A DNA stretch of 64,000 bases from Flammeovirgaceae bacterium UBA6059 (GCA_002435755.1 DIYH01000024.1:372001-436000), one strand, 5' to 3'. Positions 26,993 to 36,093 are shown, counted from the first letter of the stretch. Translations and numbers: made by a program. The notes: generated by a model from the letters alone, not told the origin.

Positions 26993-28264
26993 TTACTGGT
27001 TTGGCTTGAAACTGCTATAGGTCAATCTTCTCCAGAGTTTTTCTAAAGGCCCTTGCTCATGGTTTCTTAACCACAGACTTGTCAAAATAATCTGTACACA
27101 CCATATAGCAATGACAAATCCGATCAGTTCAAACCTTGACCATTGATTGAACTGACCGAATCCGTAACCATAGAAGATGAGACCTAATATGATGTTCTGG
27201 AAGATATAATTAGAGAGCGCAGTACGGCCTATGTTAGAGATGCTGCCGGTGGTCTTTCTCAGTAAGTTGAATTTTTGATAAAGTCCATTGAATAGAAGTA
27301 TATAGGCTATTCCCAATGTCTCTTTTGGGAATGTGTGAAGCAGCCCTCGCCCTACACTGGTCACAGGATTGAAATAGTCATATGACCAGTGCCAATACCA
27401 ATCGTAGTTAATGATCAGCGCTAGGATCAAAAGCAGTATGCTGATAGGCCAGTAGTATTTCCAATTGCGGTAGTTGGAAAATATCCCACTTCGGTAAAAA
27501 ATAATACCCAAAAGCATAGCAATGAGGGATCGAAAGAGTAAACCGCGATAATAGAGCATGCCTTTATGCACGCTTGTATGCTCGTAGGTCTCCTGTAGAC
27601 CCACCCAATAGGTAGCCTTCGGAGGTTCATGATATGCTTTGTCGGGAGGTAGCTGTTGTAGTTTTTTCTCCCATCTTTCTATTCTCTTATTCTCTTCATC
27701 GGTTCTTTGGTCGGATGCTACGACTCCAGCGGATATTGCCTCTTGTTGCCACGTTTGATACCTGACTGCTTTGTCGTAAGAGGGGATGAGCAACAAAAAA
27801 ACTAAAAGTCCAATAACTACAAAAAGATACCTGCTCCTGATTGATCGAAAAGGGAACAAGATCAAACCGCAAATCGCATAGTGATATAACACATCGCCAC
27901 TCCAGACCAAGTAGGCATGAGCTATGCCAATGATAAAAAGCCAAAGTAAGCGTCTGGCATAGATGTCCATGGCGCTGAGGCCTAAGGACTTCTTTTCTAA
28001 ACGCTCAAGGAACATGTAGAACCCGACACCAAAGAGCAGCGCAAACATGTTGTAGAACTTGCCTTGGGTAAGGAAGTAAACCCAAAATCGAGTGGAACGA
28101 TCTATAGATTCATCAAAGCCAAACTTGTACGGACTCCATGAATCCGGGTAAGCAAAATTCTCAATGTTGATGAAGAGAATGCCAAGTATGGCGATACCTC
28201 GCAGAAAGTCAAGTGAAGCAATACGATCGGTATGGCCTGTAGGCTTTAAGAATGTGTCTGACAT
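26993..28264 (-). CDS. DUF418-domain membrane protein
   Basis: A 423-residue polytopic membrane protein, with the ATG at 28264 preferred over a TTG upstream. It opens with RIASLDFLRGIAILGILFINIENFA, the standard start of the YeiB/DUF418 group, has about ten transmembrane helices, and ends with a DUF418 segment (GRTALSNYIFQNIILGLIFYGYGFG, then the conserved LEKLWRRLTY). The heparan N-acetyltransferase-like start suggests an acyl transfer or transport role at the inner membrane; no substrate is known. Confidence 0.88.
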   Translation of the reverse strand: MSDTFLKPTGHTDRIASLDFLRGIAILGILFINIENFAYPDSWSPYKFGFDESIDRSTRFWVYFLTQGKFYNMFALLFGVGFYMFLERLEKKSLGLSAMDIYARRLLWLFIIGIAHAYLVWSGDVLYHYAICGLILFPFRSIRSRYLFVVIGLLVFLLLIPSYDKAVRYQTWQQEAISAGVVASDQRTDEENKRIERWEKKLQQLPPDKAYHEPPKATYWVGLQETYEHTSVHKGMLYYRGLLFRSLIAMLLGIIFYRSGIFSNYRNWKYYWPISILLLILALIINYDWYWHWSYDYFNPVTSVGRGLLHTFPKETLGIAYILLFNGLYQKFNLLRKTTGSISNIGRTALSNYIFQNIILGLIFYGYGFGQFNQWSRFELIGFVIAIWCVQIILTSLWLRNHEQGPLEKLWRRLTYSSFKPNQ

Positions 28265-28276
28265 TATGAGCGCCAA

Positions 28277-28598
28277 TGTACATCATATCCAGTATAATGC
28301 ATAATTGACTTATGTATTTTGATTTCCTGATACACTATCTATTTCAATAGCCGAATTCATAGACGATATGGGGGTTCTCTTACTGCATACTGCTTTTCGT
28401 ACTAATATTAAGTACAGCTTTCCAGTTGAGTACTCTGCAGCCCGAAGTACCACCCGGGCTACAGCGCAAACTGCGATCGAGGAAGTATTGATGTTTGTTC
28501 CAATGAGTCTGAATAGTAAACCTTCATAACCTCTTTGAATATAAGAATTATGCATGAGCCATATAGGAATAGTAATCTGGTATAGACCCGGAGAGGTG
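28277..28598. other. Intergenic region without a recognised feature
   Basis: This stretch of 322 bases lies between two minus-strand genes. It has an 81-codon open frame on the minus strand with no start signal or recognisable domain, probably chance. No terminator, promoter match or repeat was seen. Confidence 0.4.
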
Positions 28599-29423
28599 TT
28601 ATTCGTTGATCTCTAAGCGTACATTATCAACAAACAGTTCTATGTCTGAAGTGGTGGGATTTGCGGTAGCACCTATCTGAAATCGCTCATAAAACAGAGG
28701 CTCTTGCAGCTTAAAGTCAACCCCATTGCTGGCAAACTCATCTCTGAAAAGTTTGGAGTTAGGCATGTTACGACCATTTTCACTAATTACCTGTTGCTCA
28801 TTGATGAACAGTCGGTTTACACCATTCTCATTAGATGAAAGTTTAAGCTCCCACCTGACGTTTACCCATTCATTCCTTGGGAAATGTACACTAGACTGAG
28901 CCAATGTAGCACCCAGTATTTTCCCACGTTCAATAGAGAGGTGATCATTGTTTTTCATCATTAGCCTAATGCCAGGACACTGATTATCAGGTACGGAAGG
29001 GTCCCAACATGAGCAACACTCCAGGTCAATCAGTAACAGGTTTTCCAAATTCTCGGTAGAGGTAATGTAAAATGAAGCTTCCAGTGTCACAGTTGAACCT
29101 GAAGGTGCTTTAAAGCCGCCCTTTTCTATATCTGCTTTGGAGAGTATATCATCAGAGGCATTGGCTATAACTTTTAGTGCGGTATTACCTTCAATTGCTA
29201 TATCATTTTGTAAGGAGATCATATTCTCACCTCCATTGGGATTGACCACTTGGATGTTCGACCATCTACTCCCGTCTGAAGGGAAAAGTTTCGATAGGTC
29301 ACTACCAGTGGTTTCAAAGCCATCTTCAAACAAGTAGACGACCTCTGAACCTATACTGGGCGTTTCGTCACTAGTACAGGAAACCAGCAAGAGCGTTATT
29401 GCAAGCAATGCCATGCGTGTCAT
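28599..29423 (-). CDS. Lipoprotein with jelly-roll (polysaccharide-lyase-like) domain
   Basis: A 274-residue lipoprotein; the signal ends in the lipobox LLLVSC. The mature part looks like a concanavalin/jelly-roll domain: LFEDGFETTGSDLSKLF, SLQNDIAIEGNTALKVIANASDD, FKAPSGSTVTLEASFYI, WVNVRWELKLSSNENGVNRLFIN and IELFVDNVRLE. This resembles heparin-lyase-I-type folds that bind or cut polysaccharides. No clear catalytic pair could be assigned. A paired CCSC motif near residue 150 could form disulfides. Confidence 0.6.
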   Translation of the reverse strand: MTRMALLAITLLLVSCTSDETPSIGSEVVYLFEDGFETTGSDLSKLFPSDGSRWSNIQVVNPNGGENMISLQNDIAIEGNTALKVIANASDDILSKADIEKGGFKAPSGSTVTLEASFYITSTENLENLLLIDLECCSCWDPSVPDNQCPGIRLMMKNNDHLSIERGKILGATLAQSSVHFPRNEWVNVRWELKLSSNENGVNRLFINEQQVISENGRNMPNSKLFRDEFASNGVDFKLQEPLFYERFQIGATANPTTSDIELFVDNVRLEINE

Positions 29424-29450
29424 CCTATGGCTAACGACTATTTTAGTCGA

Positions 29451-30032
29451 TCAGTGCTTTCTCGTACAAATAATCACACCTGTAGACCAGTCCATTTTGG
29501 TCATGGTAAGGTCATCTCTTGATTCCAGGTAGGAGATCAGCTTCTCGGCTTTTTCTGCGTGTCCTTCTGGCCAATTGGGCTGTGGATTCATGTCATCTAT
29601 CACATACAATCCGCCTACCTTGAGCAGTTGAAGCGTCTCCTCTAGTTCGCTGTACTTTCCAGGCCAGGCATCTGCAAATATCAGATCAAACGGATCGCCA
29701 TGATACGCTTTGATCCATTCAGTGCCATCATCACATACCAATTGTACTCTGTCGTCAGCATCAAAGTATTCTTTGGCTATGTCTATGAGCTTTGGATCAT
29801 TGTCTACACTTATAAGCTGGGAGTGCTGGTCCAAACCTTCGATCATCCAGGCGAGTGACAGGCCGATCCCAGTGCCGAGCTCAAGTATATTGGCCATTGG
29901 CTTGGATGCTATGAGAGATTTGAGCAAAGTACCGATGTATATATCGGAAGGCATTGTAAAGCCTATTTCTGCACATTTTACCTCCAGTTGATGATAGACT
30001 TCTGGGGTATCAAGTATATTCGATTGATTCAT
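29451..30032 (-). CDS. SAM-dependent O-methyltransferase
   Basis: A 193-residue class I methyltransferase of the catechol-type O-methyltransferase family. Motif I is ILELGTGIGLSLAWM, followed by LISVDNDPKLIDIAKEYF (acidic SAM ribose contact), FDLIFADAWPGKY (motif II, metal-type aspartate) and LKVGGLYVIDDMNPQ. The size is normal for the family. The substrate cannot be told from the sequence, and no pathway neighbours are present. Confidence 0.85.
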   Translation of the reverse strand: MNQSNILDTPEVYHQLEVKCAEIGFTMPSDIYIGTLLKSLIASKPMANILELGTGIGLSLAWMIEGLDQHSQLISVDNDPKLIDIAKEYFDADDRVQLVCDDGTEWIKAYHGDPFDLIFADAWPGKYSELEETLQLLKVGGLYVIDDMNPQPNWPEGHAEKAEKLISYLESRDDLTMTKMDWSTGVIICTRKH

Positions 30033-30200
30033 GGATGTAGTTCTGAGTGGACGGCAATATAGCTTACTACATCAAGACCTGGCTCGTTGCTGATGATATC
30101 TCAAAGTATTGCTGTCTTTATTTCTGATATCACTTCAATTAAGTTAATAGGATCGCTGAACACTCAATCCATCGTGTCACGACTATTCTCTAAAAAACCA

Positions 30201-30605
30201 TCAAGACCTGGCGGTAAGCGATTTCCTTTCTATAAGTAGTGAGATCAAAACTAGTAATGTAGCCAGTCCAAAGCCAAAGACACCTATGTTGATACCGAGC
30301 AGCGTTTTTTCACTGCCATCCAGGTACTTCATGGACCCGCCGTAGAGGTCTTGAAGCGCATAAGCCAATAGGAAGCCACCCATTACCAACAGACTGAGGA
30401 GAGCGCCAATTTTGATCTGGTTACGCGCCCATAGCAGCCACAAGCATAACACCCCAATGCTCGTGTTGGTGATCAGTTGCCAGACTTCATGTATCTTGGC
30501 GTGAGGCGTCCAATCCGGATTAAATACGTGAGTACTATTGATTTCCAAGTAAGGAACGGCCATCGCGTAGAGTACGATACTGAGTGTAATAGATAGTCTT
30601 GTCAT
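30201..30605 (-). CDS. Small membrane protein with four transmembrane helices
   Basis: A 134-residue protein with four predicted helices (near residues 5-20, 46-60, 66-85 and 107-127). An extracytoplasmic loop lies between helices 1 and 2 (NSTHVFNPDWTPHAKIHEVWQ). No recognised family. It lies alone between the methyltransferase and the sigma factor unit. Confidence 0.68.
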   Translation of the reverse strand: MTRLSITLSIVLYAMAVPYLEINSTHVFNPDWTPHAKIHEVWQLITNTSIGVLCLWLLWARNQIKIGALLSLLVMGGFLLAYALQDLYGGSMKYLDGSEKTLLGINIGVFGFGLATLLVLISLLIERKSLTARS

Positions 30606-30746
30606 GGTATTGATGTTATAGGGTAGTCACATTGAGTTAAGTGTTGGTCTGGTAATGCCTATAGTAATGAATGGGCCAAATAGTCGATCAGTTTGTGCTA
30701 GCATCTCCATACAAATGAATTCGTAGCTTTTGACGCAAGGATACTA

Positions 30747-31316
30747 CTACTCTTCTTCCAGTTTTCGTTTCATTCTCATAAGGTTTTCTTTACGGGGAAT
30801 GTGCATTTTCCTACGCTCCCACTCCACAAGTAAAAAGGCCAAAAAGTACAAACCTCCAACGGTAAGCCACCTTTCTAATGGTGCATCCAGAAAGATCATC
30901 TTACTTGCGATAAAGATCGATAATGGGATTATGTAGCCCAATACCATGAGCCGTGAGAACCGAACGATTGCGTTAGTATTGGCAATGGCCTGGTCCAGCT
31001 CACCTAACATACTACGATCAAATGTATTCTCTGTTTTTTTACGTGCGTGTCGTGACAATAGAATGTATACAACTGTTAGCAGCGTTAATCCAGCGCCTAA
31101 ATAGTTCCAGAAATGAGTGTCACTGAACGCTCTAAACAATAGTACTGTCGTGCAGACTGAATTAATCAATATCAGGCTGATCTCAACATGATTGATACGC
31201 CTGCTAGCAGCGTATTTCTTTTTCTTTACACTGTTGTGTAGTGCCGTTTCATTGATAGCATACATAGTTTCTCCTTTTTGTTCATTCCAGATTTTTTGCA
31301 TTTGCTCAAAGTCCAT
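30747..31316 (-). CDS. Membrane protein partner of the ECF sigma factor (possible anti-sigma)
   Basis: A 189-residue protein with a cytoplasmic N-terminal part (MDFEQMQKIWNEQKGETMYA) and four transmembrane helices. Its start lies within the last codons of the sigma factor (11-base overlap), so the two are co-translated. Proteins opening with a DFEQMQKIWNEQ-like segment next to sigma factors are common in Bacteroidota. It has no zinc-binding anti-sigma motif, so an anti-sigma role is inferred from position only. Confidence 0.72.
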   Translation of the reverse strand: MDFEQMQKIWNEQKGETMYAINETALHNSVKKKKYAASRRINHVEISLILINSVCTTVLLFRAFSDTHFWNYLGAGLTLLTVVYILLSRHARKKTENTFDRSMLGELDQAIANTNAIVRFSRLMVLGYIIPLSIFIASKMIFLDAPLERWLTVGGLYFLAFLLVEWERRKMHIPRKENLMRMKRKLEEE

Positions 31317-31821
31317 GAGTATATTTTTTTGAGTTGTTGACGAGTTCCTTTTTGATACGATGGATTTTCACTCCGATGTTACTTTCTGAAATACCCATCA
31401 TTTCAGACATTTCTCTGTAGCTGTATCCGTCCAGGAGTAATAGGGCGAGGGACCGATCTATTTCATTTAGTTGCTTGATCTGGCCGTAAAGCCAGACTAG
31501 TCTTTGATCGAGTTGATCTTCCTGAGTTTTCAGCAGATGATCGACTTTATCAAGTTGATGATGACCTGCCACACGTCTTTTTTCCTTTGTACTCCATTTG
31601 ATCGCCGTATTGAGCGCTATTCTGTACAACCATGTGGAGATAGCAGCGTCACCTCGAAAGCTGGGAATAGAACGGTACATCTGTATGGATACTTCCTGAA
31701 ACAGATCGTTTTGATCTTCTGTGTCAGAAGCATAGGCACGGACTACCTTAAAGAGTAGTGCTCTATGACCCTGCAGCCACTGATCAAATATCTTACGCTG
31801 TTCACTCACCGTCATACCCAT
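31306..31821 (-). CDS. ECF-type RNA polymerase sigma factor
   Basis: A 171-residue sigma-70 family factor. Region 2 is visible as DQNDLFQEVSIQMYRSIPSFRGDAAISTWLYRIALNTAI (core binding and -10 recognition). Region 4 is LLLDGYSYREMSEMMGISESNIGVKIHRIKKEL (helix-turn-helix for -35). There is no extra C-terminal domain. The partner membrane protein overlaps downstream. A second ATG at codon 3 is an alternative start. Confidence 0.92.
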   Translation of the reverse strand: MGMTVSEQRKIFDQWLQGHRALLFKVVRAYASDTEDQNDLFQEVSIQMYRSIPSFRGDAAISTWLYRIALNTAIKWSTKEKRRVAGHHQLDKVDHLLKTQEDQLDQRLVWLYGQIKQLNEIDRSLALLLLDGYSYREMSEMMGISESNIGVKIHRIKKELVNNSKKYTHGL

Positions 31822-32137
31822 TACTTTGGCATACTAGTACCCGAGTATTGTCGATTTCTTACAATTCCCGGATTTTTTTTTGGATCAGCTGGCATGTTGA
31901 GAAATCATTCGCCAGAGGGAGAGTGTCATTCAACTATTGGAAGTTGGTTTTTACTGCCTATCAGAAGATATGTAGAAATGAGGCGAATGGAGTTAAAGCA
32001 AGAGTAATAACTATTTGTTGCTAATCTAAATTTGCAGGGAGAGATGTAAGAAAGGAGGGCGTGAACCAGGTAAGAGATGAGGTTTTATACCGATTTTCCC
32101 TTAATCAGTATTTGTCGGGTTATGGAATTATAGCGTT
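31822..32137. other. Intergenic region without a recognised feature
   Basis: These 316 bases hold open frames on the plus strand of 80 and 88 codons, overlapping each other, with no family resemblance. I see no terminator or operator. Confidence 0.4.
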
Positions 32138-32437
32138 TTAGGAAATGCTAATGTCTTCATAATGTGAGACGGAGCACTCGGCTATATACTTCTCCATTCC
32201 TACCGGAATGTGTACCTCGTTCCATTGTTCTCCTGCAAAATTGATGAGGTCACTTTCACTTTCCCATCTCGAGATCATTAGAAACTCATCAGGGTTCCAT
32301 TGAGAAGGCCTGGCAATCTCTAGAGATATGAGACCACTGTAGGCTTTGACCATCGGCACGGATATGGCCTTAAATTTCACTTCGAACTCGTCATGAAGCT
32401 CTTTAGGAATGGATGCTCTGAATACTCTGATAATCAT
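32138..32437 (-). CDS. Antibiotic biosynthesis monooxygenase (ABM) domain protein
   Basis: A 99-residue single-domain protein with the ABM dimeric alpha/beta-barrel pattern: a starting strand MIIRVFRASIPK, then SGLISLEIARPSQWNPDEFLMISRWESESDL and the EVHIPVGMEKYI stretch. Members are small mono-oxygenases or heme-binding stress proteins. The segment before the barrel is short. It ends the minus-strand run after the VOC gene, but a hairpin at 32581 separates them. Confidence 0.8.
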   Translation of the reverse strand: MIIRVFRASIPKELHDEFEVKFKAISVPMVKAYSGLISLEIARPSQWNPDEFLMISRWESESDLINFAGEQWNEVHIPVGMEKYIAECSVSHYEDISIS

Positions 32438-32580
32438 GATGTTGGTGCCGGACGAAATAATAATCTATCCTAACAAATATACTGAAAAGCCCATTCGACG
32501 AGTACTGCTTGCTGTTTCAACCTGTAGGGATAGGCTGTCGCTCGTCACGCTGCTTACTCTTGACGATTACCAAAGAATAT

Positions 32581-32617
32581 AATAGCGCATAATTGGCATT
32601 GCCAGTTATGCGCTATT
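32581..32617 (-). terminator. Long hairpin, probable terminator of the VOC gene
   Basis: AATAGCGCATAA pairs with TTATGCGCTATT (12 pairs), then one wobble position, then TGGC with GCCA, closing on an ATT loop. On the minus strand it starts ten bases past the VOC stop codon and is followed by ATATTCTTT, only a poor T-run. The near-perfect 12-pair arm is unusually long for this window. Confidence 0.6.
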
Positions 32618-32627
32618 GAGTCAGCTT

Positions 32628-33119
32628 TTAGTTGGGTGAATGCAAACCCATTTTATTCCCTTCGGAATCAAGAAATAGGGCAAAGAAGCCGTTTTCATCA
32701 GCATGAGGTGTTTTCGGGACGATAATTTCTCCTCCGTTCTTTTTGACATTATCCAGGATGACCTGTAGGTTTTCACCTCCGTTGAGATATATCGTCACAC
32801 CGTCAGCAGAAGGTTCATATCCTTCACCTTTCATGATTACCCCTGTAACCATTTGTCCCTCATATGGAAATATCCCCATTTCCAATTCAGGAAAATCCAT
32901 TCGTTCAATGTCTATACCCAAAATCTCTTGATAGAATGTTACGGCCCTTGATATGTCGATGGCAGGGATTTCGAAAATTGAAACAAAAGTGTTCATGTCG
33001 TTGCGATTTTGGTTACTCAATAAACTTTCCGTTTGAGCCATGACGCCCGTCGAATAAATACAAGTCAAAACACCTAAGGCAAGTATTAGCGCTGGCTTGT
33101 TATAAGACTTGTTATTCAT
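32628..33119 (-). CDS. VOC-family (glyoxalase-like) protein with apparent signal peptide
   Basis: A 163-residue protein. The VOC domain is MNTFVSIFEIPAIDISRAVTFYQEILGIDI, then MGIFPYEGQ, VTIYLNGGENLQVILDNVKKNGGEI and GFFALFLDSEGNKMGLHSPN, the metal-binding betaalphabetabetabeta pattern of the glyoxalase/bleomycin-resistance fold. Three starts are possible: 33143, 33119 and 32996. The first two add a signal-like segment (KPALILALGVLTCIYSTGVMAQ); the last gives the ordinary cytoplasmic VOC protein. I keep the signal form because it is open and well shaped, but the shorter form is a real alternative. The AraC regulator is 45 bases upstream. Confidence 0.8.
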   Translation of the reverse strand: MNNKSYNKPALILALGVLTCIYSTGVMAQTESLLSNQNRNDMNTFVSIFEIPAIDISRAVTFYQEILGIDIERMDFPELEMGIFPYEGQMVTGVIMKGEGYEPSADGVTIYLNGGENLQVILDNVKKNGGEIIVPKTPHADENGFFALFLDSEGNKMGLHSPN

Positions 33120-33188
33120 TTTACTGCTTTTGGCTTGATGCATAGTTACATCAGCTCAAAAAGCAGAAATTGTAAAAGTGCGACAATC

Positions 33189-34010
33189 CTAGTCTTTTGA
33201 GTAAATAAGGGAAGAGAGCATCATTTGGTCATCGCTCAGGTATTCCTTAGGATTTGTACCTGTAAACTCCTTGAAATCTTTAATAAAATGGGCCTGATCA
33301 TAGTATTCGCTCTCATATGCTACTTGTGTTAGTTTTTCTCCTTTATTGTTCAGCATCAGTTTTAGAGCGGCTTGCAGCCTTATGATTTTGCCTAGTTGCT
33401 TGGGACTTATCCCAACTTGCTTCGAAAACTTTCGTTCAAGACTCCTTCTTTTGGACAGTTTGTCTTTAAGGATTGAGTTGATAGGAGCTTTACCTTTAGT
33501 ACTGGACAGGGCATCAATTGTAGATTTTACGATGTTGTCAATGACGAATGCTTCTTTAAGCTTACCAAGTAAGAAATTCTCTACAACTTCTATTCTTGAT
33601 CGAGTAGATGAAGCTTCGATTATTTTTTGTTCCAGTTGCCTTGCCGAGTTCTCTTCAAACAAAGATGTAAGAGGTGTTTCTTTGTCGGCCAATTCATGGA
33701 TCGGTTTTGTAATAAAATTGGCAAAGCCAAACGGGTAAAACCTAACAGCGAAAGTGTTCACATAACCCGTTGGTTGTACAAAGTACGGTTTTGTGATCTG
33801 ACCAAAAACCATGGCTCTTGGTTGGATAATGTATTCTGTTTCAGATGTAAACCTTTTCACGTCATCACCAAGAATGAAGCACATTTCAATGCATCCATCT
33901 GGAATGATCCTTTGCTTGGGAGCTTCCATATCACCAGGCACCTCCAGGATCCAGTGACATTTTACGATGGCATCTAACTCCGAGTGGGGTTCATAAGTCT
34001 GATAATTCAT
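33189..34010 (-). CDS. AraC-family transcriptional regulator
   Basis: A 273-residue regulator. The N-terminal part (MNYQTYEPHSELDAIVKCHWILEVPGD, QRIIPDGCIEMCFILGD) is the cupin-like sensor of the DUF6597 type. The C-terminal AraC HTH pair is visible as SKRSLERKFSKQVGISPKQLGKIIRLQAALKLML and YESEYYDQAHFIKDFKEFTGTNPKEYLSDD. It lies just upstream of the VOC gene on the same strand and divergent from DUF4249; the VOC gene is the likely target. Confidence 0.9.
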   Translation of the reverse strand: MNYQTYEPHSELDAIVKCHWILEVPGDMEAPKQRIIPDGCIEMCFILGDDVKRFTSETEYIIQPRAMVFGQITKPYFVQPTGYVNTFAVRFYPFGFANFITKPIHELADKETPLTSLFEENSARQLEQKIIEASSTRSRIEVVENFLLGKLKEAFVIDNIVKSTIDALSSTKGKAPINSILKDKLSKRRSLERKFSKQVGISPKQLGKIIRLQAALKLMLNNKGEKLTQVAYESEYYDQAHFIKDFKEFTGTNPKEYLSDDQMMLSSLIYSKD

Positions 34011-34525
34011 GGATGTTTTTTGGGGTAGTTGATGATAACCGTTTGAGAAGCTAAGTCAATGTAATTCTTGGGATCTAAAGTTAATAGTTCGTAAGGATGT
34101 TCATTATTGGAAAGCAGTCTGGCATACCTAAAAGTTTACCTTTTATTTTGACTCTCGTTTGACTGTTTCGTTGAGATTTGCTAGCAGTTTTCTAGGTCTA
34201 CGCTTTTTGTTTGAAAGCGTTTGAAATTGTTTCCGTCCAAAAAGTCTATTGAGCTTTTCACAACGAGAGTTTATCTATTTGATCTAAAAAAACCTAATTG
34301 AATATATATTGAAGTTGTAATCAAGGTTACAACGAACTATACTGATTCAGGGTCGGACCATTTTTAGGAATCTGTCTGATTGGTTTTTTGCCGTTTATCT
34401 GTTTCATTGAGCCGTAATCGCTTTTCTTACGGTAAGAAAGTTTTGAGGAGATCGCATTACACAATTTCTCTATAGATAAACCCTGCCATAATAGGGGAAA
34501 TCCAAGCTAAAACTGTCTCAGTTTT
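34011..34525. other. Long divergent intergenic region with small dyads
   Basis: No gene was found in 515 bases between the AraC gene and DUF4249. It holds three inverted repeats: CTCTCGTT near 34152 with AACGAGAG near 34263; GTTGTAA (34314-34320) with TTACAAC (34327-34333) around a six-base loop; and TTTCTTAC (34423-34430) with GTAAGAAA (34432-34439) about a single base. The last two look like operator-type dyads. Which gene they serve is unknown. Confidence 0.45.
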
Positions 34526-35653
34526 GTGAAGCAAGCCAACCTAATTGTATTTGCGCTGGCACTAATGAGCGCATGCATAGATGTCTTTGAATTTGATCTG
34601 CCGGACGGAGACCTCAATAAGCTTGTGGTTAATGGAGGTGTTAGTACATTGCCAGGCCCCCAGGAGATCAGGGTTTTCCGATCACGCGACTTTGATGACC
34701 AAAGAGGTCAGAGCTTTGCTGTCAGAGATGCGGTAGTGTATGTCACTGATGACGAGGGAAATCGGTTTGACTTTAGACTGACTTCAGATAGATTGCAAAC
34801 TTCATTTTGCGTCAATTTGGAAGAGCAGCTTGGGCCTAATGATCTCGATCTGGCGCAGAACTATCGCTATATCTCTGATCCTGGTTTCAATGCTCAAGTA
34901 GGACGAAGTTACACCGTGCATGTAGAGCTTGAGGATGGGTCTAAGGTGACCTCAACTCCGCAGCTTGTAAGGCCTGCCATTCCGATAGGCACATTGGAAG
35001 CTGACTATGTAGTGGATGAAACGATAGGACAGGGTGGCTCCTCTATACCTTCTGACCGCTGGATTGTACGTGCTTCACTAACATCCTCTGATGACATGGA
35101 TGATCCCTACCTTACCTGGCGCCATCGTGGCACCTTCAGGATCACTACTAATCCTGAGCTATTTTGTGATTTTCGTGACTGTAGTACTCCAGGTATTTGC
35201 ATTCCCGATTGCTGTGACCAGTGTTGGGTGGTCGAGTATGGCCAGACGGTGATCAATACAGATGCCACCACTGTAGAAGGCATAGGGAAGAACAAGTTGG
35301 CTGTGGCTACTATTCCTGTTGAGGCCATGCGAACAGAATCGGTTTATCATCTTGATCTTTATCAATACCGAATCCCTGCTGAGGTGTATGATTTCTTTGA
35401 AGCGATCAATGGACAACTAACCAATCAAGGGTCCATATTTGATCCTCCACCTCATGACGAGTCCAGTAATCTTACATATGATGATGGTCGCGATGAACCG
35501 ATCTTGGGCTGTTTCTGGGCGGCTGGAGCGACCCATGAAGTGCTGACCATATCTCCTACGACTGTCACCCGTCAGTATACCTTTTTTTTTCCCGACGACT
35601 GTCAACGCGTACCTGGGGCTAGCACCAACAAGCCTGAATACTATCAGAACTGA
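34526..35653 (+). CDS. DUF4249 lipoprotein
   Basis: A 375-residue lipoprotein; the start is the GTG at 34526, since the lipobox LMSAC and the short signal follow directly. After the anchor comes the DUF4249 pattern: DLNKLVVNGGVST, EIRVFRSRDFDD, VRDAVVYVTDDEGNRF, GRSYTVHVELEDGSKVTST and a cysteine-rich stretch RDCSTPGICIPDCCDQC near residue 225. DUF4249 genes nearly always follow a SusC-like TonB-dependent receptor gene; here there is none within 8 kb, so this copy is an orphan. Confidence 0.75.
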   Translation: MKQANLIVFALALMSACIDVFEFDLPDGDLNKLVVNGGVSTLPGPQEIRVFRSRDFDDQRGQSFAVRDAVVYVTDDEGNRFDFRLTSDRLQTSFCVNLEEQLGPNDLDLAQNYRYISDPGFNAQVGRSYTVHVELEDGSKVTSTPQLVRPAIPIGTLEADYVVDETIGQGGSSIPSDRWIVRASLTSSDDMDDPYLTWRHRGTFRITTNPELFCDFRDCSTPGICIPDCCDQCWVVEYGQTVINTDATTVEGIGKNKLAVATIPVEAMRTESVYHLDLYQYRIPAEVYDFFEAINGQLTNQGSIFDPPPHDESSNLTYDDGRDEPILGCFWAAGATHEVLTISPTTVTRQYTFFFPDDCQRVPGASTNKPEYYQN

Positions 35654-35763
35654 TAAGTGCAGTTAGGCAGCAATCTGTGTTTAACAATCTTTAACACTTC
35701 TCTGCGAAGGGTACTTCGCTTTTTCACATCTAAAGAAGAAACAGAACTTAAAAGAACAACAAG

Positions 35764-36093
35764 ATGAAAAAGCTAATCTTAATCCTTTGCCTGTCATTTA
35801 TCGGTTTGGCCGCTAATGCGCAGCGAGGGGGAGGACGTTCTTCTCCAGAACAGATGATCGCTCGTGCCACTGAGCAACTTGATCTTACCGAGGCTCAGGT
35901 AACCCAATGGGAGGCCATCCATGAAAAATATGGTGATCAAATGAGGGAAGCACGCCAAAACAGGGAAGAAGCGGAAGCGCTAAGACAAAAGATAGAGGAG
36001 GAGATTAACGCCACCCTGAATGAGGAACAGCAAATCAAGTTTGCTGAAATGAAAGAGAGTCGTCCGCGCAGAGGAAGAGGAAGACAGAACTAG
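35764..36093 (+). CDS. Small exported helical protein, Spy/LTXXQ-like
   Basis: A 109-residue protein with a signal peptide (MKKLILILCLSFIGLAANA) and a mature helical domain starting QRGGGRSSPEQMIARATEQLDLTEAQVTQWEAIH. The LDLTEAQV turn and later LNEEQQIKFAEM match the LT--Q repeats of Spy/CpxP-type periplasmic chaperones (DUF4890-like in Bacteroidota). The C-terminus is very arginine-rich (RPRRGRGRQN). A chaperone role is inferred. Confidence 0.75.
   Translation: MKKLILILCLSFIGLAANAQRGGGRSSPEQMIARATEQLDLTEAQVTQWEAIHEKYGDQMREARQNREEAEALRQKIEEEINATLNEEQQIKFAEMKESRPRRGRGRQN

Noticed and set aside
28310..28555. 81-codon minus-strand open frame between DUF418 and the lipoprotein
   Set aside because: No start signal and no recognisable family; probably chance.
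31758..32024. 88-codon plus-strand open frame upstream of the sigma factor
   Set aside because: It overlaps the sigma factor start and has no family resemblance.
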